The notes under the pieces: model-generated
What the model saw: the letters and a program-made list of their open reading frames with translations, nothing else
Told to the model about the DNA's origin: nothing
The model's database searches: none
Part shown: in pieces, positions 34,346 through 43,308 of the stretch
Layout: every line of letters begins with the position of its first letter
Position numbering within the stretch: position 1 is the stretch's first letter
From: Methanoculleus formosensis
Lineage (GTDB): Archaea > Halobacteriota > Methanomicrobia > Methanomicrobiales > Methanoculleaceae
Reading direction: 5' to 3'
Assembly (NCBI RefSeq): GCF_025384765.1
Contig: NZ_VHLL01000010.1
Location: 1-56,839, forward strand
DNA length: 56,839 nt
Program-made: the position numbers and the translations under genes

Positions 34346-35375
34346 AAATGATCGTTATGGGTGGGGAATATATCCGGGATTGAGGCGTTTATCGACGCTG
34401 TAAGTTCATTCCTGCAATTAAACTTCATAAATAGGTAAATGATGCTATTAAAAATGCTTTTGGGGCCACGCGGATTATGGGTGGTTTTGGAAAGATATTT
34501 CTTCAGGTCTATGGAAGCTGCCGCGCCGATCATCCGATCTCCGACGACATCTGTGTCGGGACGGCAAATAGTTGGTAATATCACCGTAGAGGTCTGCGCG
34601 TCGGGATGTGTTCCAAAAACAGGATTTCCTACGGGAAGGCGGGTGATTTTAGGGAGGCGTTACGCACTTGTTTCCGTTTTTGATAGCCATCTCGGGTTCC
34701 GGGTCAGATTCCCCACCCGAACGGTCTATGGATGCCTGAGGTATCCCCTCTGCGGCCCCTCCCAGTCTCTCCAGGGATCGGCCGCACCCGGAACCCCGGC
34801 GCGGCAGGCGGCGCTGCCGGTAAAGGAGCCCGACTGCAGTTCGGCCACGATCACCGGGGTCTGTCACGGTGCCGCGGCAAGCGGCGACCGGCCGCACATT
34901 TTATCTTGAAGGACGGTCTTCGGTACAGCCCCGTCACGAACCCCCACTGGTGCTGCAACCTTGATGAGACGCATATGCTCAACCTCTGACGGCTGCGATC
35001 CCGCTCCAGCAGGGAAACCCGATCCCGGGACACCGGGGGTTACATGGACGTTGTCAGGCATCTCCGGGGAGCCATGCGGCAGGCTCCGGGAACGGGCACG
35101 CAGGGAAGTGGGGAAAGCACCCCGACCGGATGGACATATCTGGTGCTCAAGCTCCGGACGTCCCATCCGTCGCACTGCGGAGCGTCACCACAACACATCG
35201 AAGATCCGATGGCGATGATCTGGTGACCTTCAGTGCCCCCTTTGAAGAAAATCGCCCCCTACGCAGTTATCGCCCGGTTCTCACGATATCGGAGGGGCGA
35301 TAAAAGAAGAGGGCGCCCCGGGTCGTCCGGCGGCGATGCGCAACCATTTATCATATACCGCTGCAAGAAGTTAAC
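34346..35375. other. Long gene-poor region between fdhC and CLC genes
   Basis: About 1 kb with no open frame that looks like a protein: the longest are Arg/Pro/Ser-rich, lack motifs and have no ribosome binding site. No tRNA or rRNA is evident. There is one stem, TATCGCCC with GGGCGATA, at about 35267-35302, and an AT-rich segment at 34420-34460. It could hold a non-coding RNA, a rotted gene or regulatory DNA for the divergent fdhC and CLC genes. Confidence 0.5.
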
Positions 35376-35378
35376 CAA

Positions 35379-35388
35379 ATTAAATATG
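35379..35388 (+). promoter_or_regulatory. TATA box for the CLC channel gene
   Basis: ATTAAATATG, 29-38 nt before the ATG at 35417, in an AT-rich 40-nt stretch; spacing suits a short-leader transcript. Confidence 0.5.
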
Positions 35389-35416
35389 TGTTAAGCAACC
35401 ACACCCCATATATCCC

Positions 35417-37297
35417 ATGCAGATCGAGGAAACCGTCACACCTTACAGGAGGATCATACTTATCGCCGTCATTGTCGGGCTCATCTCCGGCATTGGCGCA
35501 CTGTTCTTTTTTGAAGGGCTGAAATTAGGGACTGCATTTTTCATGGAAGGTATCGTCGGGTTCCACCTCCCAAAGGAAGGGCAGACACTCCAGGATATCG
35601 GCCAGTGGGCTCCTCCCGAGCACCTCTGGATGATCCTCCCCGTCATCTGCTTCGGAGGACTCCTCTCCGGCCTCCTGGTCTACACCCTTGCCCCGGAGGC
35701 GGAAGGCCACGGGACCGACGCGGCGATAAAGGCGTTTCATGGAGGGGGACGGGTTCGCTGGCGCGTCCCCCTCGTCAAAGCGGTCACTGCCGTCCTAACC
35801 ATCTCGACGGGGGGGAGCGCCGGGCGTGAAGGGCCGACTGCACAGATGTCGGCCGGTTTCGGCTCGATCGCCGCCGATCTGTTAGGCCTCTCCGCCCGTG
35901 AGCGGAGGCTTGCCATCGCCACCGGTGTCGGCGCCGGAATCGGCACGATCTTCATGGCGCCTCTCGGCGGGGCAATTCTCGCTGCGGAGATCCTCTACAA
36001 ACAGGACTTCGAAGCCGAAGCAATCGTTCCTGCGTTCCTTGCCTCTGTTATCGGATACGCTATCTTCGGTCTGGTTGAGGGGTTCGAACCGGTCTTCGGC
36101 CCCGCGGCAACCTCCTGGAATGTCTTCCAGATCCCTCTCTTCATTCTCCTCGGCGTGGTCGCGACGGCAGTCGGCCTGCTGTACATCAACACCTTCTACG
36201 GGGCAAACAAGGTTTTCAAAGGAATATTCAGCCGTTTCAATCTTCCAAATCACTTCAGACCCCTTGCCGGGGCATTCCTCACCGGCACGTTCGTTCTCGC
36301 TCTTGCGGCTCTCTCTCCCGAAGCGGCAATCGTCGGCCTCGGCAGCCTCGGAACCGGATACGGCTTTGCACAACTCGCGCTTTATAACATGCTCCCGATC
36401 GGAGTGCTACTCTTCCTCCCGTTTGCAAAGATCCTGACAACATCGCTCACCATCGGCTCCGGAGGGAGCGGCGGCGTCTTCGCGCCGGGACTGGTGATCG
36501 GGGGGGCGACGGGAGGCGCCTTTGGGTCCCTGCTGCACCTCGCGCTCCCCGGGATCGTGCCCGTCGAGTCCGTGCCGGTCTTCTTCATCGTCGGGATGAT
36601 CGCTCTCTTCGGTGCGATCTCCCACGCACCGATCGCGGTCATGATCATGGTCGTGGAGATGACCGGCGATTTCTCCCTGCTCGTCCCGGCAATGGGTGCC
36701 GTCTCCGTGGCGGTCCTTCTCATCGGTCAGTCTACCATCTTCCGCGAGCAGGTGCTGAACCGGTCACAGTCAGCTGCTCACCGGGACGAGTATATGGTCG
36801 AAATTCTCCAGGATATTCACGTGGGCGACATTATGGTGCCCCGTGACCGGATCGTCGCCGTATCACCCGATGACACCACCGGGCGGGTGCTCCACCTGAT
36901 CGACGAGACACTGCATACCGGATTTCCGGTGCTCGATGGAGAAGGGAAGCTCGTCGGCATTATCGCTCTTGATGATGTCAGAGATCACCGGATGAATGGC
37001 GAACACGACGTACCGGTGGAGAAGGTCATGAATTCACGGGTGTTTACCGTGCATCCTGCCTGTACGTTACGCGAGGCTCTGGATCTGATGACCGAACACG
37101 ATATCCATCACCTGCCCGTTGTCCCGGCGGAGGACCCGAGGGCGCTCTCGGGATTTGTCGCACGAACGGACGTCATGAAGGCCTATGTCAGGAGAGCGTC
37201 GCAGTTAGGGGGAAAACGCCGCCTTACCGGGAACAGCACCCTGATTGAACCGGAAAACAGCCCTGACGGAAAAAAGGGATCGATGGTTGACGGTTGA
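35417..37297 (+). CDS. CLC-family chloride channel/transporter with CBS pair
   Basis: A 626-residue protein. The membrane domain (about 1-440) has the CLC anion-path motifs. GGSAGREGPTAQMSAGFGS contains the gating glutamate at about residue 138. GSGGSGGVFAPGLVIGGATG is the GxFxP site. The first selectivity loop (GSGIP in well-studied CLCs) is not recognisable; AEGHGTDAAIKAF stands there. Two CBS domains follow: VGDIMVPRDRIVAVSPDDTT and VEKVMNSRVFTVHPACTLRE. CBS pairs bind adenine nucleotides and tune activity. The gating Glu suggests it may exchange Cl- for H+, but that cannot be decided here. It is a lone gene with its own TATA box, between fdhC and fdhAB on the opposite strand. Confidence 0.88.
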   Translation: MQIEETVTPYRRIILIAVIVGLISGIGALFFFEGLKLGTAFFMEGIVGFHLPKEGQTLQDIGQWAPPEHLWMILPVICFGGLLSGLLVYTLAPEAEGHGTDAAIKAFHGGGRVRWRVPLVKAVTAVLTISTGGSAGREGPTAQMSAGFGSIAADLLGLSARERRLAIATGVGAGIGTIFMAPLGGAILAAEILYKQDFEAEAIVPAFLASVIGYAIFGLVEGFEPVFGPAATSWNVFQIPLFILLGVVATAVGLLYINTFYGANKVFKGIFSRFNLPNHFRPLAGAFLTGTFVLALAALSPEAAIVGLGSLGTGYGFAQLALYNMLPIGVLLFLPFAKILTTSLTIGSGGSGGVFAPGLVIGGATGGAFGSLLHLALPGIVPVESVPVFFIVGMIALFGAISHAPIAVMIMVVEMTGDFSLLVPAMGAVSVAVLLIGQSTIFREQVLNRSQSAAHRDEYMVEILQDIHVGDIMVPRDRIVAVSPDDTTGRVLHLIDETLHTGFPVLDGEGKLVGIIALDDVRDHRMNGEHDVPVEKVMNSRVFTVHPACTLREALDLMTEHDIHHLPVVPAEDPRALSGFVARTDVMKAYVRRASQLGGKRRLTGNSTLIEPENSPDGKKGSMVDG

Positions 37298-37304
37298 TCT
37301 CCGG

Positions 37305-38570
37305 TTATCTGAAGATATCGAAGATCTGGTCGCTCCCGGTGGCGATGAGCCGGTCGCGTTCCGCGCTCTCCTCGACGAGCGCGAGCACCGGCGGGGTCAT
37401 GTCCTCACCGGGATGGAACCCAAACAGCCTCTCGAGATCGGTCTGGATGGCGTGGAGGAAGACCGAGTTCGAGATCTCCACCGGGCAGAGCTCCTCGCAC
37501 TGGCCGCAGTTGACGCAGGAGTCGGAGATGTGCGCGAACCGGATCAGGTGGAACATGAACGGCGGCGGGATGACGCCGGGTTCGACCAGGTAGTCTTTCT
37601 TCGCGCTGCACTCGATGCAGTAGCAGATCGGGCAGTTCTCGATGCAGGAGTAGCACTTGATGCACCGGCTCGTCTGCTCCCGGATCTTGTTCAGGCGCTC
37701 CTTGCCCTCGCCGAGCGCACCGAAGTAGCGTTCTCGCCACCTGTCGCCGAGTTTCAGCATGGCGTTCTCGACCTTGCCGCGGATCTCGACCCCTTTGGGG
37801 TTCGCGGGTTCCGTCGCCACGGCATCTGCCGCAACAGCACTGTTGAGGAGGTTCGCGCCCTTCTCGGAGCAGACCTCGACGAACGTGGCGTTCCCGGCTT
37901 TATCGCCGATCACGCCCCAGTTCCCGCAGGCAAGGTCCGCCTGGCGCGGGATCTTTATCTTGCAGCGGCGGCAGTTCGAGCGGCGGCCGAGCCCTTCGTT
38001 CCCGAGGAGGTCCTCCGCCCCCTCCTCGAGCTCGTCGATCGATATGGAGGCATGTTCGCCGTCCTTTGTGACGACGATGAACTTCCCCTTGTCGATCTCT
38101 TCCTTGACGACATCATCGGGGTCCAGACCGAGTTTCTCCCGGACGACCGTCCGCGCCACCTCCGGCCGGATGGTGCCGCCGCAGTTGAGACCGATCACGA
38201 TGATGTTGTCCAGGTTGACCTGCCCGCGCTTCGCCATCTCATACATCGCCTTGACGTCGCAGCCTTTGAGGACGGTTGCGATCCGCATATTCGGGTCGGC
38301 CGCGAGGAGGCACCGCCGCATCTGTTTGGGGAGGAGCAGGGTGCCGCAGTGGAGCGAGCCGGCAACCCCTCCGATCTCAGCGGGATCGGTGATCAGCGCC
38401 GGAACCGCGTCATAGACGTCCGCACCCTTCCTGACCGCAAAGACCCCGTCGACCATACCGCTCTTGAGAGCGTGGCGCAGCAGCGCGGTCACCGCCCCGC
38501 CGGTCTCCGCCTTCTCGCGGAGGTTTTCGTCCGTCGTCCATGCATAGAGCAGATCGCCGTTAACTGCCAT
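37305..38570 (-). CDS. fdhB: F420-dependent formate dehydrogenase beta subunit
   Basis: A 421-residue FrhB/FdhB-family protein. The F420/FAD-binding N-terminal part begins around AETGGAVTALLRHALKSG and includes RIATVLKGCDVKAMYEM and IIVIGLNCGGTIRPEVAR. The iron-sulfur region has RRSNCRRCKIKIPRQADL. Two ferredoxin-type clusters follow: SRCIKCYSCIENCPICYC and SCVNCGQCEELCP. It passes electrons from the catalytic FdhA to coenzyme F420. Its start lies 3 nt after the fdhA stop, so it is the second gene of the fdhAB operon. Length and cysteine pattern are complete. Confidence 0.94.
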   Translation of the reverse strand: MAVNGDLLYAWTTDENLREKAETGGAVTALLRHALKSGMVDGVFAVRKGADVYDAVPALITDPAEIGGVAGSLHCGTLLLPKQMRRCLLAADPNMRIATVLKGCDVKAMYEMAKRGQVNLDNIIVIGLNCGGTIRPEVARTVVREKLGLDPDDVVKEEIDKGKFIVVTKDGEHASISIDELEEGAEDLLGNEGLGRRSNCRRCKIKIPRQADLACGNWGVIGDKAGNATFVEVCSEKGANLLNSAVAADAVATEPANPKGVEIRGKVENAMLKLGDRWRERYFGALGEGKERLNKIREQTSRCIKCYSCIENCPICYCIECSAKKDYLVEPGVIPPPFMFHLIRFAHISDSCVNCGQCEELCPVEISNSVFLHAIQTDLERLFGFHPGEDMTPPVLALVEESAERDRLIATGSDQIFDIFR

Positions 38571-38573
38571 CTC

Positions 38574-40634
38574 TCACACCTCCTCGATCTTCTCGACTTT
38601 CACGGCGCAGGCCTTGAACTCGGGGATCTTTGCGATCGGGTCAAGCGCGTTGTGAGTCAGTTTGTTCGCCGGATGCTCCTTGTAGTGGAACGGTATGAAC
38701 ATCACACCTTTGATGATCTCGTCCGTCACCTTCGCGGGGATGTCGACCGAGCCCCGCCGGGTGCTCGCCCGGACGACCTCGTCGTCCGTGATCCCGAGCG
38801 CTTCTGCGTCCTCGGTGTTGATCTCGATCCAGCCGATCGGCGCCTCCTTCTCCAGGCTCCACGACCGGCGGGTCATGGTGCCGGTGTGCCACTGCCAGAT
38901 CGTGCGGCCGGTCGTGAGGACGAACGGGTACTCGGCGTCCGGCACCTCGGCGGCCGGTTTCCACTCGATGGGCGAGAAGACTCCGAGCCCGTCGGGCATG
39001 GCGAACGTCTCCCGATGAAGGATCGCCGTTCCCGGGTGCTCCTCGGTCGGGCAGGGCCAGTGCAGGCCGTCCGGGTCGAGGCGGGGGTAGGACATCCCGT
39101 GGTAGGAGGGCGTGACGGCGGCGATCTCATTGAAGACTGCCTCAGGGCTCTCGAACGCGAACTGCTCCGGATAACCCATCTTGCTCCCGAGTTCGCAGAG
39201 GATCTGCCAGTCGGGCTTCGCCTCGCCGGGGGGATCCTGCGCCTTCCTCCAGCGCTGGACGCGCCGCTCGGTGTTGGTCTGGGTGCCGTCTTTCTCCGCG
39301 TAGCAGGCGGCGGGCAGGACGACGTCGGCGAGTTCGGCGGTCTCGGTCATGAAGATGTCCTGCACGACCAGGAACTCGAGGTTTCGGAGTCCCTCCTCGG
39401 CATGCTGGATGTCCGGGTCGGAGAGCATCGGGTTCTCGCCCATGATGTACATCGCTTTGAGTTCGCCGGGCCTGTCGGCGAGGATGTTGATCATCTCCGT
39501 GACGGTGTAGCCGACCCTGCCCTCGGCAAGCTCGTCGACGCCCCACATCTCCTTCATCTTCTTCTGCGCCGGCTCGTCGGTGACCTTCTGGTAGCCGGAG
39601 TAGACGTTCGGGAGCGCCCCCATGTCGCAGGCGCCCTGGACGTTGTTCTGGCCGCGGAGCGGGTTGACGCCGGCCCCGGGCTTGCCCAGGTTGCCGGTCA
39701 GCATCATCAGGTTCGCCGTCGATTTGACGTTGTCGACGCCGGTGGTGTGCTGGGTGATCCCCATCGAGTAGATGAGCGCGGCGACGTCTGCGGTTGCGAT
39801 CCACTCGGCGGCCTGCTTGAGGCTCTCGGCCGGGATCCCGGAGGTCTTCGAGACGTTCTCAAGGCTGTAGTCCTCCTTCATGACGACCTCCTTGAGGTTC
39901 TCGAAGTCCTTCGTCCGCTTCTGGATGAACTCCTTATCCTCCCGGCCGCTCTTGATGATCTCCTGCATCAGGCCGTTCAGGATCGCGACGTCGGTGCCTG
40001 ATACGAACGGCATGTAGAGATCGGCCTGCCGGGCGGTCGGGGTGTAGCGCGGGTCGGCCACGATCACCTTTCCGCCGTTCTGCTTCGCCCGGACGATGCT
40101 CCGCGCGATCAGCGGGTGCTGTTCGAAGGTGTTACTCCCGAGGACGAAGATGCACTTCGACTCCCCGATATCCTTGATCGAGTTGGTCATCGCCCCGGAC
40201 CCGAAGACCGCCGCAAGGCCCGCGACGGTGGACGAGTGGCAGAGCCGGGCGCAGTGGTCGATGTTCGGCGTCTTGAGCGCCACCCGGGCGAACTTCTGCA
40301 TCAGGTAGTTCTCCTCGTTCGATGTCCGGGCGGAGGAGAGGCAGGCCATCTCCGCGGGCTTGTAGGACCTGAACTTCTCCGCGATCAGGTCGTAGGCTTC
40401 GTCCCAGGTCGCCTCGACGAACTTACCGTCCTTCTTGATGAGCGGTTTTGTGAGGCGATCGGAGCTGTTGATGAATTCATGGGCATAGCGTCCTTTGGGG
40501 CAGAGTTTGCCACCGTTGACGGGGGCGCGCTGCCAGTGCCCCACATCAAAGACCCTGCCGTCCCGGACGACAAGGTTGAACCCGCATCCGGTGCCGCAGT
40601 ACGGGCATGTCGTCGATACATACTTGATCTCCAT
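38574..40634 (-). CDS. fdhA: Formate dehydrogenase alpha subunit (molybdopterin)
   Basis: A 686-residue member of the DMSO-reductase family. Cys10, Cys13, Cys17 (TTCPYCGTGCGF) and Cys45 (KLCPKGRYAHEF) hold a [4Fe-4S] cluster. DHCARLCHSSTVAGL puts Cys132 where some formate dehydrogenases have selenocysteine. So this is the cysteine form, followed by the catalytic His. Later motifs include LGSNTFEQHPLIARSI, NPLRGQNNVQGACDMG and the C-terminal MGD-binding domain from about residue 560 (YPFVLTTGRTIWQWHTG). It oxidises formate to CO2. The ribosome binding site GAGGGAGA and a TATA box (40671) precede it. Confidence 0.95.
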   Translation of the reverse strand: MEIKYVSTTCPYCGTGCGFNLVVRDGRVFDVGHWQRAPVNGGKLCPKGRYAHEFINSSDRLTKPLIKKDGKFVEATWDEAYDLIAEKFRSYKPAEMACLSSARTSNEENYLMQKFARVALKTPNIDHCARLCHSSTVAGLAAVFGSGAMTNSIKDIGESKCIFVLGSNTFEQHPLIARSIVRAKQNGGKVIVADPRYTPTARQADLYMPFVSGTDVAILNGLMQEIIKSGREDKEFIQKRTKDFENLKEVVMKEDYSLENVSKTSGIPAESLKQAAEWIATADVAALIYSMGITQHTTGVDNVKSTANLMMLTGNLGKPGAGVNPLRGQNNVQGACDMGALPNVYSGYQKVTDEPAQKKMKEMWGVDELAEGRVGYTVTEMINILADRPGELKAMYIMGENPMLSDPDIQHAEEGLRNLEFLVVQDIFMTETAELADVVLPAACYAEKDGTQTNTERRVQRWRKAQDPPGEAKPDWQILCELGSKMGYPEQFAFESPEAVFNEIAAVTPSYHGMSYPRLDPDGLHWPCPTEEHPGTAILHRETFAMPDGLGVFSPIEWKPAAEVPDAEYPFVLTTGRTIWQWHTGTMTRRSWSLEKEAPIGWIEINTEDAEALGITDDEVVRASTRRGSVDIPAKVTDEIIKGVMFIPFHYKEHPANKLTHNALDPIAKIPEFKACAVKVEKIEEV

Positions 40635-40670
40635 CTTTCTCCCTCTGGCAGGGACTACATACCGCCCGGG

Positions 40671-40680
40671 TTATATAATA
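40671..40680 (-). promoter_or_regulatory. TATA box of the fdhAB operon
   Basis: Minus strand TATTATATAA, 37-46 nt before the fdhA ATG. Transcription would start about 13 nt before the ATG, just including the GAGGGAGA ribosome binding site. Confidence 0.6.
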
Positions 40681-40884
40681 AGAATGGTCACGGGCGATTT
40701 TCTGATGAATAATAGTGGGCTCCATCACGGCCCGGGTGAGCGGCAGGCGTGGTTCCGCGCAGGAGAAGGTGATGGTTTCGGGAATACAAGATCTGTCAGT
40801 CCCAGTACTTCGTTAATTTCAACGTCTGCAATCGACCCATGCAACCTCGCATAGCGACCTACAACGGGATCGGCAGACCCGGAC

Positions 40885-40972
40885 TTCGCGGCTTCGCGCT
40901 CTTCGCGTGAGACTTCAGTATTTTCCCTACGACAACCTCACGCGGAAGCACGCGGGAGAACGCGAAGAGAGG
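40885..40972. repeat. GC-rich palindromic dispersed repeat, copy 2
   Basis: Arms at 40885-40913 (CTTCGCGGCTTCGCGCTCTT and on) and 40936-40972 are imperfect inverted copies around CGCGAAG units. It shares GAAGTCTCACGCGAAG, reverse-complemented, with copy 1 at 20726-20803. It fills the gap between fdhA and the DNA methyltransferase; the rest of 40681-41009 shows no gene. Confidence 0.7.
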
Positions 40973-41009
40973 TCGATGGGTTGACCGCTTGAAGATTACC
41001 TCAACCGTT

Positions 41010-41891
41010 TTAGCGAAGTACCGAGTCTTCACCCGCCTCTCTCCCGGGCCGGGCGCCGGCGATCCGGCTCTCCGCGATCTCCCGGTAATCGGGGTCGATC
41101 TCAAAACCGATATAGTCCGCGCCAAGGGCAAGCGCCGCAAGAGCCGTGCTCCCGATGCCCATGAACGGGTCCAGAACGAGCGTCCCCGGCCGGCAGCCGT
41201 GGAGCCGGATGCACATCTCCGGGAGTTTCTCCGGGAAACTGGTCGGGTGCGGCCGGGAGGAGCGGATCGTCCGGTAGGGGATGAACCAGGTGTTCCCCCG
41301 ATCGCGGAGGTCGCGCTCCGCCGCTTTCCAGCGGCCGATGTTGCTCTTGTCCTGGTAGGGCACCCCGACGCCGAGTTTGTCGAGCGCCACGTCGCCCCTC
41401 TTCGTGAAGTGGAAGATGTGCTCGTGGCACTGGCTCAGGTAGCGGACGCTGTTCACCGGCTGGTAGTGGCCGACGGCGATATCGCCGGCGATCGTCTCGT
41501 AGTCACCGACGTCCTCCTTCTCGATCGCGATCGACTTGACCCAGTGGATGACGTTCTGCAGTTCGAAGTGAGGGCGGAACCGCTGGACGACGTCGAACGG
41601 GATCCAGGGGTCCCGGGGTTTTCCGCCGATGTTGAGGAAGAACGAACCGTCGTCGGCGAGAACCCGCGCCGCTCCGGCAGCGACCCGCCCCATCCAGTCG
41701 AGGTAGTCCTCGCGGGGCTGCTGGTCGTTGTAGGAGTTGTAGTTCTTCCCGATGTTGTAGGGCGGCGACGTGACGATGACGTCGATGATGCCCTCCGGGA
41801 GGCGCTGCATGCCCTCGATGCAGTCGATGGTATGGATGGTGTTGACGGCAAGCCCACCGGGTCCGGGCGCCGCTCTTGTTTCTTCTGCCAC
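41010..41891 (-). CDS. DNA (N4-cytosine/N6-adenine) methyltransferase, orphan
   Basis: About 293 residues from GTG 41891; an ATG at 41963 would add 24 atypical residues. The catalytic motif [18 protein letters not shown], comes near the N-terminus. The SAM-binding motif [20 protein letters not shown] with [15 protein letters not shown] comes at the C-terminus. This order and the S-P-P-Y-N form are those of beta-class amino-methyltransferases that act on cytosine N4 or adenine N6. The middle contains [19 protein letters not shown], a conserved target-domain region in the family. No restriction enzyme gene lies beside it, so it is probably a solitary, regulatory or protective methylase. The recognition sequence cannot be read from sequence. 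Confidence 0.83.
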   Translation of the reverse strand: MAEETRAAPGPGGLAVNTIHTIDCIEGMQRLPEGIIDVIVTSPPYNIGKNYNSYNDQQPREDYLDWMGRVAAGAARVLADDGSFFLNIGGKPRDPWIPFDVVQRFRPHFELQNVIHWVKSIAIEKEDVGDYETIAGDIAVGHYQPVNSVRYLSQCHEHIFHFTKRGDVALDKLGVGVPYQDKSNIGRWKAAERDLRDRGNTWFIPYRTIRSSRPHPTSFPEKLPEMCIRLHGCRPGTLVLDPFMGIGSTALAALALGADYIGFEIDPDYREIAESRIAGARPGREAGEDSVLR

Positions 41892-42024
41892 TCGATCTAC
41901 AGGTTCGCGGTCCCGGGCAAAAAGGTGAACGAACGGTGAGAGTGGACGACACCGGTGCTGCACGGCATGCCCGGGGTGCCGGCGACGACCCTCCGGTCAG
42001 GCCGCGCCCTGCCGGAGCGGGGTA

Positions 42025-42396
42025 TCAGGGGGCGTCGCCCAGTACCTTCTGCCGCGTCCGCTCGAGCGCATCGATGAAGTCCTCGACCTCGTAGGGATGG
42101 GGGCCTTCACCCCCGGAGCCTTCACGCTCGAGGTGCACGATCTGGAGGAGCGCGTCTTTGAGGACCTCGAGGCGGCTCTCGGGAGGGAGGATGACCTCGA
42201 ACCGGCGGAAGATGCGGTCGGATATGCAGACGAAGTTCCCGTGCAGGGAGGCGAACGTCAGGATCTCGTCCGCGGAGGGGACGCCCGCCTGCTCGACCTC
42301 GACCTCGATCACCGCAGGCGTATCGGCGCTCTCCTCTCCAAAACAGCGGACGACCCTGATCTTCGTGGCGACTCCTCCCCCGGTTTGGGCCGACAT
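42025..42396 (-). CDS. Conserved hypothetical protein
   Basis: A 123-residue soluble protein from ATG 42396, directly behind GGGAGA and an AT-rich box (ATAAAACTATAT, minus strand). It contains KIRVVRCFGEESADTPAVI, EILTFASLHGNFVCISDRIF and a charged helical tail, EVEDFIDALERTRQKV. No known domain is recognised. It lies just upstream of the DNA methyltransferase on the same strand, so they may share a transcript. A link in function is only a guess. Confidence 0.6.
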   Translation of the reverse strand: MSAQTGGGVATKIRVVRCFGEESADTPAVIEVEVEQAGVPSADEILTFASLHGNFVCISDRIFRRFEVILPPESRLEVLKDALLQIVHLEREGSGGEGPHPYEVEDFIDALERTRQKVLGDAP

Positions 42397-42500
42397 TCTC
42401 CCGAAACGATATAGTTTTATGCCGGGCGCGGGAGGTCTTCTTCGCACGGCAGGAGTCCCGCTCTCTCTTCGCGGTCGCGGGAAAAATGTCGGGGGAGTCC

Positions 42501-43307
42501 CTACTCCCTGAAGTACGCGACGATGTTACGGAAGAACTGCATGTTCATCGACTCGCTCGGCAGCGGTTTACCCTCGCGTTTCAGCCGCTCTTTTCTGGTC
42601 GGCCAGTCGTAGAGGTTCACGAACTCCATCGCCCGCTCGGGGTGCGGCATCAGCCCGAGGACCTTCCCGTCCGCCGAGGTTATCCCGGCGATGTCCGCGA
42701 GCGCCCCGTTCGGGTTGTAGGGGTACTCCCCTCCCGCGGGGGAGAGGTCGTCGCGCACGTAGCGGAACGCGACCATCCCCTCCCGCTCGATCCGCGCGAG
42801 GGTCTCCTCCGAACAGGTGAAGTTCCCCTCGCCGTGGGATACCGGGCAGTAGAGGTGCGTGATGCCCCGCGTCCAGAGGTTCTCCGCCGCGGGTTTCAGG
42901 GTGACGAACCGGCACTCGAGCACGCCCTTCCGGTTCGGCATCAGGGCGATCTCGCGGGGACGGTCCTCGTCGAACGCGGGGACGAGGCCGAGGTTCGCGA
43001 GGATCTGAAAGCCGTTGCAGATCCCGAGGACGAGGTTGTCTCCCGCGAGGAACTCCTCGACATCGCTCCAGAGGTTGTTTCTCACGCGGTTTGCGCAGGC
43101 GTTGCCGGCGCCCATGTCGTCGCCGTAGGAGAACCCGCCGGGGAAGACCAGCAACCGGTAGTCGGAGAGGGTCTTTTCGCCGGCGATGAGGTCGTTGATG
43201 TGGACGATGTCGGACGCCATGCCCGCACGCATCAGGGCGACCGCCGTCTCCATCTCGGAGTTTATCCCGTAGCCGCTCATGACGAGGGCTTTTGCCGTGG
43301 TAGTCAT
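42501..43307 (-). CDS. purQ: FGAM synthase glutaminase subunit PurQ
   Basis: A 268-residue class I glutamine amidotransferase. Motifs: LLVFPGGFSYGDDMGAG, nucleophile Cys in LVLGICNGFQILANLG, HLYCPVSHGEGNF, and the His-x-Glu pair in LGLMPHPERAMEF. It supplies ammonia to PurL for the fourth step of purine synthesis. ATG 43307 follows the purL stop after a single base, with GGGGGA just upstream, so it is translationally coupled. Confidence 0.93.
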   Translation of the reverse strand: MTTTAKALVMSGYGINSEMETAVALMRAGMASDIVHINDLIAGEKTLSDYRLLVFPGGFSYGDDMGAGNACANRVRNNLWSDVEEFLAGDNLVLGICNGFQILANLGLVPAFDEDRPREIALMPNRKGVLECRFVTLKPAAENLWTRGITHLYCPVSHGEGNFTCSEETLARIEREGMVAFRYVRDDLSPAGGEYPYNPNGALADIAGITSADGKVLGLMPHPERAMEFVNLYDWPTRKERLKREGKPLPSESMNMQFFRNIVAYFRE

Positions 43308-43308
43308 C

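Noticed and set aside
34439-34909. A 156-codon frame in the fdhC-CLC gap
   Set aside because: No start signal, motif-free, changing composition along its length; treated as non-coding.
37245-40001. A 918-codon open frame on the plus strand across fdhAB
   Set aside because: It lies exactly opposite two complete, motif-rich genes. Its sequence is Asp/Arg/Val-rich without motifs, as expected of an antisense frame in GC-rich DNA.
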